Assembly: GCF_026041215.1 (NCBI RefSeq)
Contig: NZ_JAPEIQ010000033.1
Span: forward strand, 124,001 to 188,000
Direction of reading: 5' to 3'
Length of the DNA: 64,000 nucleotides
Source of the DNA: Hoyosella sp. YIM 151337
GTDB taxonomy: Bacteria > Actinomycetota > Actinomycetes > Mycobacteriales > Mycobacteriaceae
Shown: positions 36,532-44,733 of the stretch, piece after piece
How positions within the stretch are numbered: the first letter of the stretch is position 1
How the letters are laid out: every line of letters starts with the position of its first letter
Position numbers and translations under genes: made by a program
The notes under the pieces: model-generated
Told to the model about the DNA's origin: nothing
What the model saw: only the letters and a program-made list of their open reading frames with translations
Databases searched by the model: none

Positions 36532-36843
36532 ATGATGACGATGACATCTGGTACTCGCGAGCTTGTCAGGGCGATCCTCGCATATGAGTGCGCCGACGGG
36601 CTTACAGATCGCCAGTCGATTGAGGCGATCCGCAACGGCGATATCGAATATTGGATGAGCGCCATCGAGTCCTCCGCGATGTTCGCGCCTGGTGAGTTGC
36701 GCCGAATGCGCTTCGTATTCGAAACCGATCCAGAACAGTTGATCTCGGTGATGCTGGATGGCTCCGATGATCTTCGTGGACGGCGGGCGATGGGTTCGCG
36801 ACGGCCTGCGGCAACGGGAACTGAGGTCCGCGCCACGGGTTAA
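36532..36843 (+). CDS. Small hypothetical protein
   Basis: A 103-residue protein starting with clustered Met codons (MMTMT). Residues 5-75 look globular and helical (TRELVRAILAYECADGLTD, RQSIEAIRNGDIEYWMSAIE, FAPGELRRMRFVFETDPEQLISVML) and acidic. The last 25 residues are basic and Ala/Arg rich. The family is not recognised. It follows a long non-coding region and ends nine bases before the convergent HIT gene. The base pattern of the first 75 codons (third-position GC preference) fits a real gene. Confidence 0.5.
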   Translation: MMTMTSGTRELVRAILAYECADGLTDRQSIEAIRNGDIEYWMSAIESSAMFAPGELRRMRFVFETDPEQLISVMLDGSDDLRGRRAMGSRRPAATGTEVRATG

Positions 36844-36852
36844 CACCGGTTG

Positions 36853-37308
36853 TCAGGCTGGGTATTCATCCTGGCGCTGGGCTGTATCGTGAATTGCGCT
36901 CCGCAAAGCCGCCGCGATGTCGGGTAACCGCGTGCCGCGTCGGGTGATGAGGCCGGCCGCCAGTTGTGTCTTGTCTCCGCGGCTTCGCGGGACTACATGA
37001 AAGTGTGTGTGCGCGACGGTCTGAAACGCCGCGCGTCCGTCGTTAACGACGATGTTCGCTCCGTCCGCCCCTATCCGCGCATCGCGCATCGCGCACGCGA
37101 TGAGATGCACGACCCGAAAAGTTTCCATGCCCAGTTCCGGCTCGAGGCCCGGTAACTCTGCGACGTGCGTTCGCGGAATCACGAGCGTATGTCCACGCTT
37201 CACTGGCCGGATATCCAGAAACGCGACAGTACTGTCGGTCTCGTAGACGCGATGCGCGGGTGCGGCTCCTGCGGCGATCTGACAAAAGGCGCAATCCTCG
37301 TGTTCCAT
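36853..37308 (-). CDS. HIT-family nucleotide-binding hydrolase
   Basis: A 151-residue protein with the histidine-triad motif HTHFHVVP near residue 107 and the N-terminal zinc-like pair CAFCQIAAG. AFLDIRPVKRGHTLVIPRTHV near 30 is also typical. HIT enzymes hydrolyse AMP-linked or dinucleoside polyphosphates. ATG 37308 gives the standard family length; the frame is open much further upstream but only with unrelated sequence. It is divergent to the MFS gene, with 115 bases between. Confidence 0.88.
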   Translation of the reverse strand: MEHEDCAFCQIAAGAAPAHRVYETDSTVAFLDIRPVKRGHTLVIPRTHVAELPGLEPELGMETFRVVHLIACAMRDARIGADGANIVVNDGRAAFQTVAHTHFHVVPRSRGDKTQLAAGLITRRGTRLPDIAAALRSAIHDTAQRQDEYPA

Positions 37309-37423
37309 TCCACAAGTGTCGCGCAGACCGGACACTGAGCGCGATAAAAACCGATGAAGAACATCGGTGAGGAATGACGCCGGTGTGGCGCGACGGCCAG
37401 CCGGCACCATAGGCTCTGCTGCG

Positions 37424-38707
37424 ATGACCAGGTTCACGCGGCGAAACAAGCCGAATCCAGCACCACCCAGCCACCGCCACACCATGCGACAAATCTGGGT
37501 GCTCGTCGCCGCTGCTTTCGTCATTGCACTCGGCTTCGGACTCATCGCGCCCGTGCTGCCCGAGTTCGCGCGCAGCTTCAACGTCGGCATCACGGCTGCG
37601 TCTGCGATTGTGAGCGTGTTCGCGCTTACGCGCCTGATGTTCGCTCCAGCGAGCGGTCAGCTCGTTCAGCGCCTCGGTGAACGCCCCGTGTATCTCGGTG
37701 GCCTTGCCATCGTGGCCCTGTCAACGGCAGCGTGTGCGGTGGCTCAGACCTATTGGCAGCTAATGGTGTTCCGCGCATTCGGTGGAATTGGCTCGACGAT
37801 GTTCACCATCTCGGCCATGGCGCTGCTCATCCGGCTGGCGCCGCCGGACATGCGTGGCCGCGTCAACAGTCTGTACAGCTCCGCTTTCCTGATTGGATCG
37901 ATCGGGGGGCCGCTGGTGGGCGGCTTGCTCGGTGGGCTCGGCTTGCGCGTGCCTTTTGTCGTATACGCGGCAGCCCTGGTTGTGGCGATCCTGGTCGTTC
38001 AGACGCAGCTAGAAGTGACGAAACCTGGCGCTACCGATCAACAGGGCACGCGTGAGGAGTTTCTCGTCCGAGACGCAATGCGCGATCCCGCCTATCGGGC
38101 GGCGCTCCTCGCCAACCTCGCGCACGGATGGGCCACATTTGGGGTGCGCGTTGCGGTGATTCCCCTATTCGTGACAGTCACGCTGGCCGCGGGCCCACGC
38201 CTGGCGGGGCTGGCGCTCGCGACATTCTCCGCGGGCATGGCCGTCGTTCTCATCACTGGCGGGCGTCTGTCTGACCGTTTCGGTCGTCGCCGCCCGACGA
38301 TTGTTGGGCTCCTCATCGCGGGCGGTGCCACGGTCGCGCTGGGATTCTCTGAGTTGACCTGGGTGTTCCTCGCCTTATGTGTCATCGGCGGCGTGGGAAC
38401 TGGCTTGTTCGTGCCCGCGCAGCAAGCGGCAGTGGCGGACATTGTGGGATCGAACCGTAATGGTGGGCGGGCTCTCGCTACGTTCCAGATGACGTCCGAC
38501 TTCGGCGCTATCGTCGGCCCGGTGCTCGCTGGGCTTCTCGCGGAGACGGTGTCCTATGCCGCGGCCTTCGGGTTCACAGGCGCAATGCTCATCCTCGCGG
38601 CACTGTACTGGATCGTCGCGCCCGAAACGCTAACGCGAGCTCTCGCCGAGCAGGGCCGTGAATCACAATCGTCAGGCCGTGTTGGTGCAGGAGACGAGGC
38701 GGAGTAA
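37424..38707 (+). CDS. Major facilitator superfamily exporter
   Basis: A 427-residue protein with about 12 transmembrane segments. The loop 2-3 motif (RLGERPVYLGG), AFGGIGSTMFTISAMALL near 115, and a second-half loop with GGRLSDRFGRRRPTIVGLLI fit the drug-proton antiporter-like MFS exporters. A charged 22-residue start (MTRFTRRNKPNPAPPSHRH) precedes helix 1. ATG 37424 was preferred to the upstream codon at 37367; a CATAGG-like -10 just before it may give a leaderless message. A binding lipoprotein gene follows 17 bases later. The substrate is unknown. Confidence 0.82.
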   Translation: MTRFTRRNKPNPAPPSHRHTMRQIWVLVAAAFVIALGFGLIAPVLPEFARSFNVGITAASAIVSVFALTRLMFAPASGQLVQRLGERPVYLGGLAIVALSTAACAVAQTYWQLMVFRAFGGIGSTMFTISAMALLIRLAPPDMRGRVNSLYSSAFLIGSIGGPLVGGLLGGLGLRVPFVVYAAALVVAILVVQTQLEVTKPGATDQQGTREEFLVRDAMRDPAYRAALLANLAHGWATFGVRVAVIPLFVTVTLAAGPRLAGLALATFSAGMAVVLITGGRLSDRFGRRRPTIVGLLIAGGATVALGFSELTWVFLALCVIGGVGTGLFVPAQQAAVADIVGSNRNGGRALATFQMTSDFGAIVGPVLAGLLAETVSYAAAFGFTGAMLILAALYWIVAPETLTRALAEQGRESQSSGRVGAGDEAE

Positions 38708-38724
38708 GGGCCACACTAGAGCGC

Positions 38725-39756
38725 ATGACCGGTCTTCGCCTGCATGCCCGTCTGCGCGTCGCTGCTGCCGCAGTCACGCTGTTGCCGCTCGCCGCCGGGT
38801 GCACGATCGGTGACGTAAGCCATCTCACCGAGGAAACGGAAGCGCCTGGCCAGTACCCAGTGACGGTCGAGAGTTGTGGGGAAGAGGTGACCGTTCGGGA
38901 GGCTCCGAGCCGCGTGGTGGTGAATGATCCCGCGATCTTCGAGTTGCTTATCGAACTTGATCTTGGCGATCACATCGCCGGCTACGCAGGGGCTGGGGCG
39001 AAGCGGAACATTCCCGCCGAATACGCGGAGCAATACGCAACGATCCCCGAGCTTAACGAAGCCGATTTCACCCTCGACGACATCGTTGAAGCACAGGCCG
39101 ACTTTGTGATCGCGGGATGGCTCCAGGGGTTCAACGAGCAAACGGGCCCAACTCCCGGGGAATTACGTGCCGAGGGCATATCGAGCTACGTGCTCTCTGA
39201 GACATGTCGCCGGGTGCTCGACAATCTGCCGCCAGCGTCGGTTGACGAGTATTTCACTGACGTTCGCAACATCGCGGCGCTATTCGGTGCAGATGAGCGT
39301 GCTAGCGAATTGATCGGCGAGTGGCAGGCCGGAATTCTCGCTGTCCAGGAATGCGTCAGCGAAAGCCAGCGGCCGCCGGCCCGCGTCGTGACTATCGGCG
39401 GGGGCGATAGCGAAGTCGCTGATACGGCACCAGGGCTTACGTTTGCGAGTTTTCTCGACCGGCTTGCGGGAGGTGAGAACATCTTCAGTGAGGTTCCGAG
39501 GCTGTGGGGAGCGATGTCGTGGACAGCCATCGCAGACCAGAACCCAGAGTTGATCATCATCGCAGACAACGCGACTGGACCGTCACCGGAGGAGACTCTG
39601 GGGCTCGCGCGGTCCCGCCCAGAACTCGCGAATGTCGACGCCGTCATCAATGATCGGTTCCTCGTGCTGCGCCGCAGCGAAGTGTACGCGGGCCCGATGC
39701 TCGTGGACGGTGTGCAGGCACGAGCGGCTGCGATGCATCCCGACAACTGCCAGTAA
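38725..39756 (+). CDS. Periplasmic-binding lipoprotein, iron-siderophore/cobalamin type
   Basis: A 343-residue solute-binding protein. The signal peptide ends LPLAAGC (lipobox). ESCGEEVTVREAPSRVVVNDPAIFELLIELDLGDHIAGYAG is the typical beginning of the class III (TroA/BtuF) fold. GGGDSEVADTAPGLTFASFLDRLAGGENIF lies in the second lobe. A long connecting helix (residues about 170-205) fits the family. It follows the MFS gene by 17 bases. No ABC permease or ATPase gene is nearby, so its transporter must lie elsewhere or the MFS protein may be a functional partner. Confidence 0.82.
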   Translation: MTGLRLHARLRVAAAAVTLLPLAAGCTIGDVSHLTEETEAPGQYPVTVESCGEEVTVREAPSRVVVNDPAIFELLIELDLGDHIAGYAGAGAKRNIPAEYAEQYATIPELNEADFTLDDIVEAQADFVIAGWLQGFNEQTGPTPGELRAEGISSYVLSETCRRVLDNLPPASVDEYFTDVRNIAALFGADERASELIGEWQAGILAVQECVSESQRPPARVVTIGGGDSEVADTAPGLTFASFLDRLAGGENIFSEVPRLWGAMSWTAIADQNPELIIIADNATGPSPEETLGLARSRPELANVDAVINDRFLVLRRSEVYAGPMLVDGVQARAAAMHPDNCQ

Positions 39757-40189
39757 ACGATAGGTTCCGCCGACGGTTGAGGCGCTCGCCATCCGGATTT
39801 CCCGATTCTGCCGGTCCAGCCGGGTCTGCATAGGCCATGCTGAGTCCTCTCACGTCGAATCCTTTAGTGAGATGGACGTGACGGGCTGGGCGGCGGTTCC
39901 GTGTGTGTGCCTATTTCTGGGCCAAACACTGTTGTGGAGAGTGCGCGTCAGAAAGCGCGGGTGCTCAGAGAGGGTGCCTGGCGGCGGGAGCGGCGTCTAG
40001 GGTGTTCCTCCCACTGGAGCAGTGGTTTCTGTCTCAGCTTCCGGCGCTGCGTGACTGAGGTTGCACTCATGGTGGGGATATTGCCTCCAGGTGTTCTATG
40101 TGTAACTATCTGTCTCACTTATTCCGGTCGGCGCTGACCCGAAGCGAGTGCTGCTTCTCTGGGCTGCGCCCTTCACCTTGGAGGAGCTG
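39757..40189. other. Intergenic stretch with candidate promoter for the flavoprotein gene
   Basis: These 433 bases have no supported gene. A candidate promoter lies at 40081-40108: TTGCCT, 16 bases, TAACTA. A GGAGGAG Shine-Dalgarno begins at 40180. A small inverted repeat TCACGTC/GACGTGA (39850-39856, 39875-39881) is also present. Confidence 0.35.
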
Positions 40190-41575
40190 ATGGCAGTTCC
40201 TGAGTCGAAGTTCGATGTCGTAGTCGTCGGTGCGCGATGTGCCGGAGCGACTTTGAGTACCCTGCTCGCTCGACGCGGTCTTCGGGTGTGCGTGCTCGAT
40301 AAGGCGACCTTCCCCAGCGAAACGCTGTCAACCTGCGCCTTTCAGTCCAACGGCGTGGAGGTTCTCCGAAGAATCGGCGTGTTAGACGAGATTCTCGCCG
40401 CCGGTGCGCACGTGGTGCGGCGGGCTACGATCACCAGTACGCACGAGAAGTTCACAGTGGACATCGATCCAGCCGTATACGGCCAGGTGTTGGGCATGCG
40501 CAGGACGACTATGGATGCCATCCTCATCGACTATGCCGCACGCTCCGGTGTTGAGGTCCGCACGAAGTGCCCCGTGGAAGGTGTGATCGTCGAAAGCGGC
40601 CGCGTGCGCGGGGTGACCACGCGTTTCGGGGACATTAGAGCCGACGTCGTGATCGGCGCGGATGGCCGATCGTCGACCGTCGCGCGGTCGGTTGGGGCCA
40701 GGGAATACTGCGCCCACCGTGCCGGGCGGATGCCGACGTGGTCGTTCTACGAGGGCGTCGATCCCAAGCATGGCTTCTTCTTTGGGGCGGTCGGCGGAAT
40801 GAATGTGGGGTCCACCGCGTTTCTCGGGCTGCCACTGGACGGCCAGTTCATTGTCACGGTCGCCCCGCCAGCCGAGGACGCTCGCGACTACCTCTCCGAT
40901 CGATACACACAGTTCGATGCGCGGCTGCAGTCTTTTCCCGAGTTGGCTGCTGCAGTTGACGGGGCGACGCGGGTCGGGCCGATCCGGGTATTGCAGAAGT
41001 GGCACAGCTATTTCCGCGAATCAGCCGGACCCGGATGGGCGCTGGTCGGGGATGCGGGCCACTTCAAGGACTATTCCCTCGGTCAGGGGCAATCCGACGC
41101 CTTCCGGCAGGCCGAACACCTCGCGGACCGGCTGATCGACGGTCTGGAATCCGACGGCAACCTCGATATCGAGCTATCTCGCTGGTGGAGGTGGCGAGAT
41201 AGGGATGCGTGGCAGATGTATTGGGCCAACACGTTACTCGGCGAGCCCCATCTACCCGATGCCCTCGCTGATGGCTTGTTCGGACTAGCCGCGCGAGACG
41301 ACGCTCTGGCCATGGACTTCGCCCACATCTTCAACAAAAAGGTCACCCCGTTGCGAGCGGCGGCAACCCCGGCCCGCGTCGCTCGGGTAGCTCCAGGCGT
41401 CGCACGCTCTCTTGCCGGGCTCCGTCCTCGCGAGTTGCCCCGAAACACTCGTGCCACCGCGGAGTTCATTGGGTTCTCCGCGAAGCTGCTGGCCCAACAC
41501 CCGCAGTCCCCGTGGGGGCTGCGCTATCCACGATCGGCTCACACTGCTCAGGAGACCGCAAACGCCACGTCTTAG
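40190..41575 (+). CDS. FAD-dependent oxidoreductase (PHBH / geranylgeranyl-reductase-like)
   Basis: A 461-residue flavoprotein of the p-hydroxybenzoate hydroxylase superfamily. The N-terminal VVVGARCAGATLSTLLARRGLRVCVLDKATFPSETLS binds the ADP part of FAD. DVVIGADGRSSTVAR near 165 is the DG motif and WALVGDAGHFKDYSLGQGQSDAF near 285 the GD motif. This set is shared by halogenases, hydroxylases and prenyl reductases; the tryptophan-halogenase WxWxIP motif is not seen. ATG 40190 follows GGAGGAG. The dipeptidase gene follows after 41 bases, so the two are probably one operon of unknown pathway. Confidence 0.82.
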   Translation: MAVPESKFDVVVVGARCAGATLSTLLARRGLRVCVLDKATFPSETLSTCAFQSNGVEVLRRIGVLDEILAAGAHVVRRATITSTHEKFTVDIDPAVYGQVLGMRRTTMDAILIDYAARSGVEVRTKCPVEGVIVESGRVRGVTTRFGDIRADVVIGADGRSSTVARSVGAREYCAHRAGRMPTWSFYEGVDPKHGFFFGAVGGMNVGSTAFLGLPLDGQFIVTVAPPAEDARDYLSDRYTQFDARLQSFPELAAAVDGATRVGPIRVLQKWHSYFRESAGPGWALVGDAGHFKDYSLGQGQSDAFRQAEHLADRLIDGLESDGNLDIELSRWWRWRDRDAWQMYWANTLLGEPHLPDALADGLFGLAARDDALAMDFAHIFNKKVTPLRAAATPARVARVAPGVARSLAGLRPRELPRNTRATAEFIGFSAKLLAQHPQSPWGLRYPRSAHTAQETANATS

Positions 41576-41616
41576 TGTCAATGGTTACCCGCGTGGAGCG
41601 AAGGAGACGCCGACAC

Positions 41617-42645
41617 ATGACGAAGAGGTCCTGGTCACCCTCACCCGATCTGCGGCACCGGGCCCACCAGCTGGTACACCACAACCTGACGATCGACATT
41701 CACACACACCCGCAAGCGATCATGCCGTCGCTCGTGCGGCGAGCCGCCGAGCGAATCGCTGGTTTCCCACGTGATCCGCTTGCCAACCTGGCTGCGGCTG
41801 GTGTCGATCTCGTTGTCCTTACTGCGGTCGGAGACGCGCTGGGAACCGCCTGGAGACTAGGACGGCCCTGGCAGGCGGTGTGTGCACAGCTCGACTCGGC
41901 CAGAAGTGAGGCGGAAGCCGCAGGCGTCGCGGTGAACACCAGCGCAGAGCTGCCGCAGGCCTCGAACTCCGCACAAGTCATCCTCGGTGTGGAAGGTGCT
42001 GACTTCCTTGGAGAGCATCTCGACCGGCTTGAGGTGCTCCGACAGCGGGGTGTCCGTGTGCTGGGCCTGATGCATTTTGCCGACAACCGCGTTGGGTCGA
42101 TCGGCAGTACGCTCACCGGACGCGCGAGGCGCCCGAGAAGCAAGTCGACTGGGCTGACACGCTATGGGCGCGAGGTACTGCAGGAACTCAACAGACTGTC
42201 GATAGTGCCAGATCTCGCCCACGCCGACCTCGACACCACGATCGCCGCCTGCGAAACATCGACGTCACCGGTGATCAGCTCGCACACGGCGGCTGCGGGA
42301 GTCCGTGCCTTTCCCCGCTACATCTCCGACGCAGAGATTGAAGCGATTGCCTGGACTGGCGGCGTCATTGGGCTCTGGCCCGCATCGATGCGCGGCCATG
42401 CGATGGCTGATCTCGACGATTTCGCGCGGCACGCATGTCACATCGCCGAGTTGGTTGGTGTTGAGCATCTCGCCATCGGTACCGACAAGAATGGTGTGCC
42501 CGACTACGCCGACGGGTATTGCGCCTCAACGGATTTTGTCAATCTCGCTGCGGCACTGTTGAGGGCGGGCTTCACCGACGGTGATGTCGCCGCGATTCTC
42601 GGTGGCAACGCCTATCGCGTCCTCGCTCACGGCGATGGGGCGTAA
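41617..42645 (+). CDS. Membrane-dipeptidase (peptidase M19)-like metallohydrolase
   Basis: A 342-residue amidohydrolase-fold protein. Metal ligands appear in IDIHTHPQ near residue 28, GVEGADFLG near 126, DLAHAD near 200 and ISSHTAAAG near 222, followed by IGTDKNGVPDYADGY near 290. This is the renal-dipeptidase order (HxD-type start, bridging Glu, His, His and Asp). There is no signal peptide, so despite the family name it is likely cytosolic. Relatives cleave dipeptides, including D-residues. ATG 41617 follows AAGGAG (41601-41606). The pairing with a flavoprotein suggests one step of a small modification or degradation pathway. Confidence 0.8.
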   Translation: MTKRSWSPSPDLRHRAHQLVHHNLTIDIHTHPQAIMPSLVRRAAERIAGFPRDPLANLAAAGVDLVVLTAVGDALGTAWRLGRPWQAVCAQLDSARSEAEAAGVAVNTSAELPQASNSAQVILGVEGADFLGEHLDRLEVLRQRGVRVLGLMHFADNRVGSIGSTLTGRARRPRSKSTGLTRYGREVLQELNRLSIVPDLAHADLDTTIAACETSTSPVISSHTAAAGVRAFPRYISDAEIEAIAWTGGVIGLWPASMRGHAMADLDDFARHACHIAELVGVEHLAIGTDKNGVPDYADGYCASTDFVNLAAALLRAGFTDGDVAAILGGNAYRVLAHGDGA

Positions 42646-42780
42646 CACTCGGCAACGGCCGCCGCGGAGGCGCGATCCGCTGGAGAATGAAGGGAGAAGG
42701 CCGCACGGCGGCAACGCCCTTTGATGTGATGTATCCGGGGGTTCGCGCCCACTAGACACGTGCGATTGATCGTTTGATGG

Positions 42781-42853
42781 TGCCCTCGGCAGGATTCGAA
42801 CCTGCGACACCTGCCTCCGGAGGGCAGTGCTCTATCCCCTGAGCTACGAGGGC
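42781..42853 (-). tRNA. tRNA-Arg (anticodon CCG)
   Basis: The minus strand folds as a complete cloverleaf: acceptor GCCCTCG/CGAGGGC, D arm GCTC/GAGC, anticodon stem CTGCC/GGCAG with loop CTCCGGA (anticodon CCG, reading CGG), T arm GCAGG/CCTGC with TTCGAAT, and discriminator A. It is 73 bases long; CCA is not encoded. Confidence 0.97.
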
Positions 42854-42945
42854 CTGCAGCAGGCCGTGACGTGATCACGGCGGCTGCAAGCGTAGCGCAT
42901 TCTGCGCCGAAATGCTGAATCGCCTGATGGTGGCGTGTTCGACAC

Positions 42946-43617
42946 CTAATTCATGGGCAGCGGCTCGGCGTTGCGCTCGTTCAGCATGTCGGTGATGAGC
43001 GCGATTTCCTTATTTTGGCCTTCCAGCATCGAGCGCGAAATGTTGCGCACGACGCCTTCGTCGCCGTGATCGATGGCGTACTCCATCATGGGAATTCCGC
43101 CTTCGTGGTGGCGCAGCATGAGCTGCAAGAACAGCACGTCGCGCTCGGATCCGCTCGCTGCGCGCAACTCAGCCATCTCCGCTGACGATGCCATACCGGG
43201 CATCACGCCACCATCAGCGGTGTGATCCATATGGTCCATGTGGGCATGGTCGTCCATCCATGCCATGTGGCCGTTAAGCGGAAGGAGCGGTTCTTCCCAC
43301 ATCTGCAGCCATCCGCTCATCTGGCCAACCTGGTTCTCCTGGGCCGTCAGGATGTCGAACGCAAGATTGCGGACCGCGGCATCCTCCGTCGTTGTCAATA
43401 CGGCAGCAGACATCTCAATTGCCTGGTTGTGGTGAACCGTCATGTCCTGCAGGAACCCCACATCGACTGAGCTCGCGCGTGACGCCGCTCCGTCGTCCCG
43501 GCCAATAGAGCGATCGAAGACCACGCCGAGGGCGAAACCAATGACGACGAGGACGGCGCCTGCCAGGAGAGCCATGACGCGTCCACGCCCCGGGCTATCG
43601 CTCGTCCCGGCACGCAT
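42946..43617 (-). CDS. DUF305-family exported protein, His/Met-rich
   Basis: A 223-residue protein with one N-terminal membrane helix or uncleaved signal (MALLAGAVLVVIGFALGVVF) and a DUF305 ferritin-like four-helix domain. Repeats of the hallmark are seen at VGFLQDMTVHHNQAIEMS (about 52-69) and LFLQLMLRHHEGGIPMM (about 165-181). Between them lies a His/Met/Asp-rich loop (HMAWMDDHAHMDHMDH) fit to bind copper or another metal. Its ATG shares one base with the stop of the upstream DUF3105 gene (TAATG), so the two are translated together. Confidence 0.88.
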   Translation of the reverse strand: MRAGTSDSPGRGRVMALLAGAVLVVIGFALGVVFDRSIGRDDGAASRASSVDVGFLQDMTVHHNQAIEMSAAVLTTTEDAAVRNLAFDILTAQENQVGQMSGWLQMWEEPLLPLNGHMAWMDDHAHMDHMDHTADGGVMPGMASSAEMAELRAASGSERDVLFLQLMLRHHEGGIPMMEYAIDHGDEGVVRNISRSMLEGQNKEIALITDMLNERNAEPLPMN

Positions 43618-44516
43618 TACTGATCACCTTCCTCGGGCGCGGGTGGTTCACCCTCGGTTTCGTCCGGGAGCTCCGGGAAGACTTCGCCGTTGAGTTCTGA
43701 GAGGACGTCTTCCATCGTGTCGGCGTCTTGCGGTGCTCCCGAGCCGTCCATCTGGACGGCGTCCGGTCCTGGTGGCTCCGGGTCGAATAACAATGGACTC
43801 TCTGGGTCGAAGCTGCCCGGAATAGTCGCGCAGCTCGCGCCGACCTCTGGACTGGTGTAGGGGTTCAGCCGCAATGCGCCGATGAAGTGCGTGATGCGTT
43901 CGTCGTCGGCGCTGTCCAGCTGCAACTGGCGCCCCCACGCTTGCAAAGAGATCGGCGTCTCCTGGCCAGGGTAGGGCGACATGAAGAGATAACTCTGGCC
44001 CTGCACCCGGCTGCGGAGCTGATCGATGTCGGCCTCGCTCGCGAGTTCGGGCTCGTACGTGATCCACACCGCTCCGTGTTCGAGAGAGTGCACGGCGTTC
44101 TCAACGCGGATCGCATCTTCGTAGACGATGCCGTTGCATGTCGCCCAGGCGGCATCGTGAGGTCCACCGAGCGGCGGTGTGTGGTCGTAAGCCACGCGCT
44201 GGTCAGGGTTGATATGGACGTTGCTGAGCCCATCGACAGCGATGATGCCCTCGATGTTCTGCGAGGGATCGGGTTCCTCGGCAGTGGGGGCCCAGCGTTC
44301 TGCTTCGACAGTGTCCTGGTACCGCGGCCACAGGTTGATGGCGATAATGACGATGAGTGCGATCACGCTCAGTACCGCACCGAGCGTCAGCCACGGAATG
44401 TTCATTCCGCCGCGAGCGAGCTTCGAGCGCGATGACGCGCCCCCCGCTCCCTTTCGGGCGGCTTTGATCGCCTTTGCGGACTTCGCCGCGTCCTTGTTGC
44501 TACCGCCGCTTGCCAT
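43617..44516 (-). CDS. DUF3105-family membrane protein
   Basis: A 299-residue protein: a Lys/Ala-rich cytoplasmic start, one membrane helix (WLTLGAVLSVIALIVIIAINLW, about 41-62) and an extracytoplasmic domain. The DUF3105 hallmarks are present: DQRVAYDHTPPLGGPHDAAWATCNGIVYEDAIRVENAVHSLEHGAVWITYEP. The last 60 residues are acidic and Pro-rich. Family function is unknown; the conserved His and Cys suggest metal binding. The pairing with DUF305 upstream of argS is common in actinobacteria, so a shared extracytoplasmic metal-linked role is inferred. Confidence 0.88.
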   Translation of the reverse strand: MASGGSNKDAAKSAKAIKAARKGAGGASSRSKLARGGMNIPWLTLGAVLSVIALIVIIAINLWPRYQDTVEAERWAPTAEEPDPSQNIEGIIAVDGLSNVHINPDQRVAYDHTPPLGGPHDAAWATCNGIVYEDAIRVENAVHSLEHGAVWITYEPELASEADIDQLRSRVQGQSYLFMSPYPGQETPISLQAWGRQLQLDSADDERITHFIGALRLNPYTSPEVGASCATIPGSFDPESPLLFDPEPPGPDAVQMDGSGAPQDADTMEDVLSELNGEVFPELPDETEGEPPAPEEGDQ

Positions 44517-44733
44517 CCTCTGTTCTTTCCCTCACTGCCGTGTTGCCGATCAAACGTGCTGGCGCGGTTTCTGGCCGCGTTGGTATGGCGTGTCGATCGT
44601 GCCACGCCGAGGCCGTTGGCTGCCCAGATAGGGGCGCCACCACTCTACGTTTCGTTCGCCGGACATGCGACGACCGGTACCTGGGGATGGCGCATTTAAC
44701 AGTTGCCTGGGCGGGACCATAGGATAGTGCCCT

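Noticed and set aside
42646-42780. Integrated element beside tRNA-Arg
   Set aside because: No integrase, no repeated tRNA 3' end and no transposase are visible within the window; only noted as a possible site.
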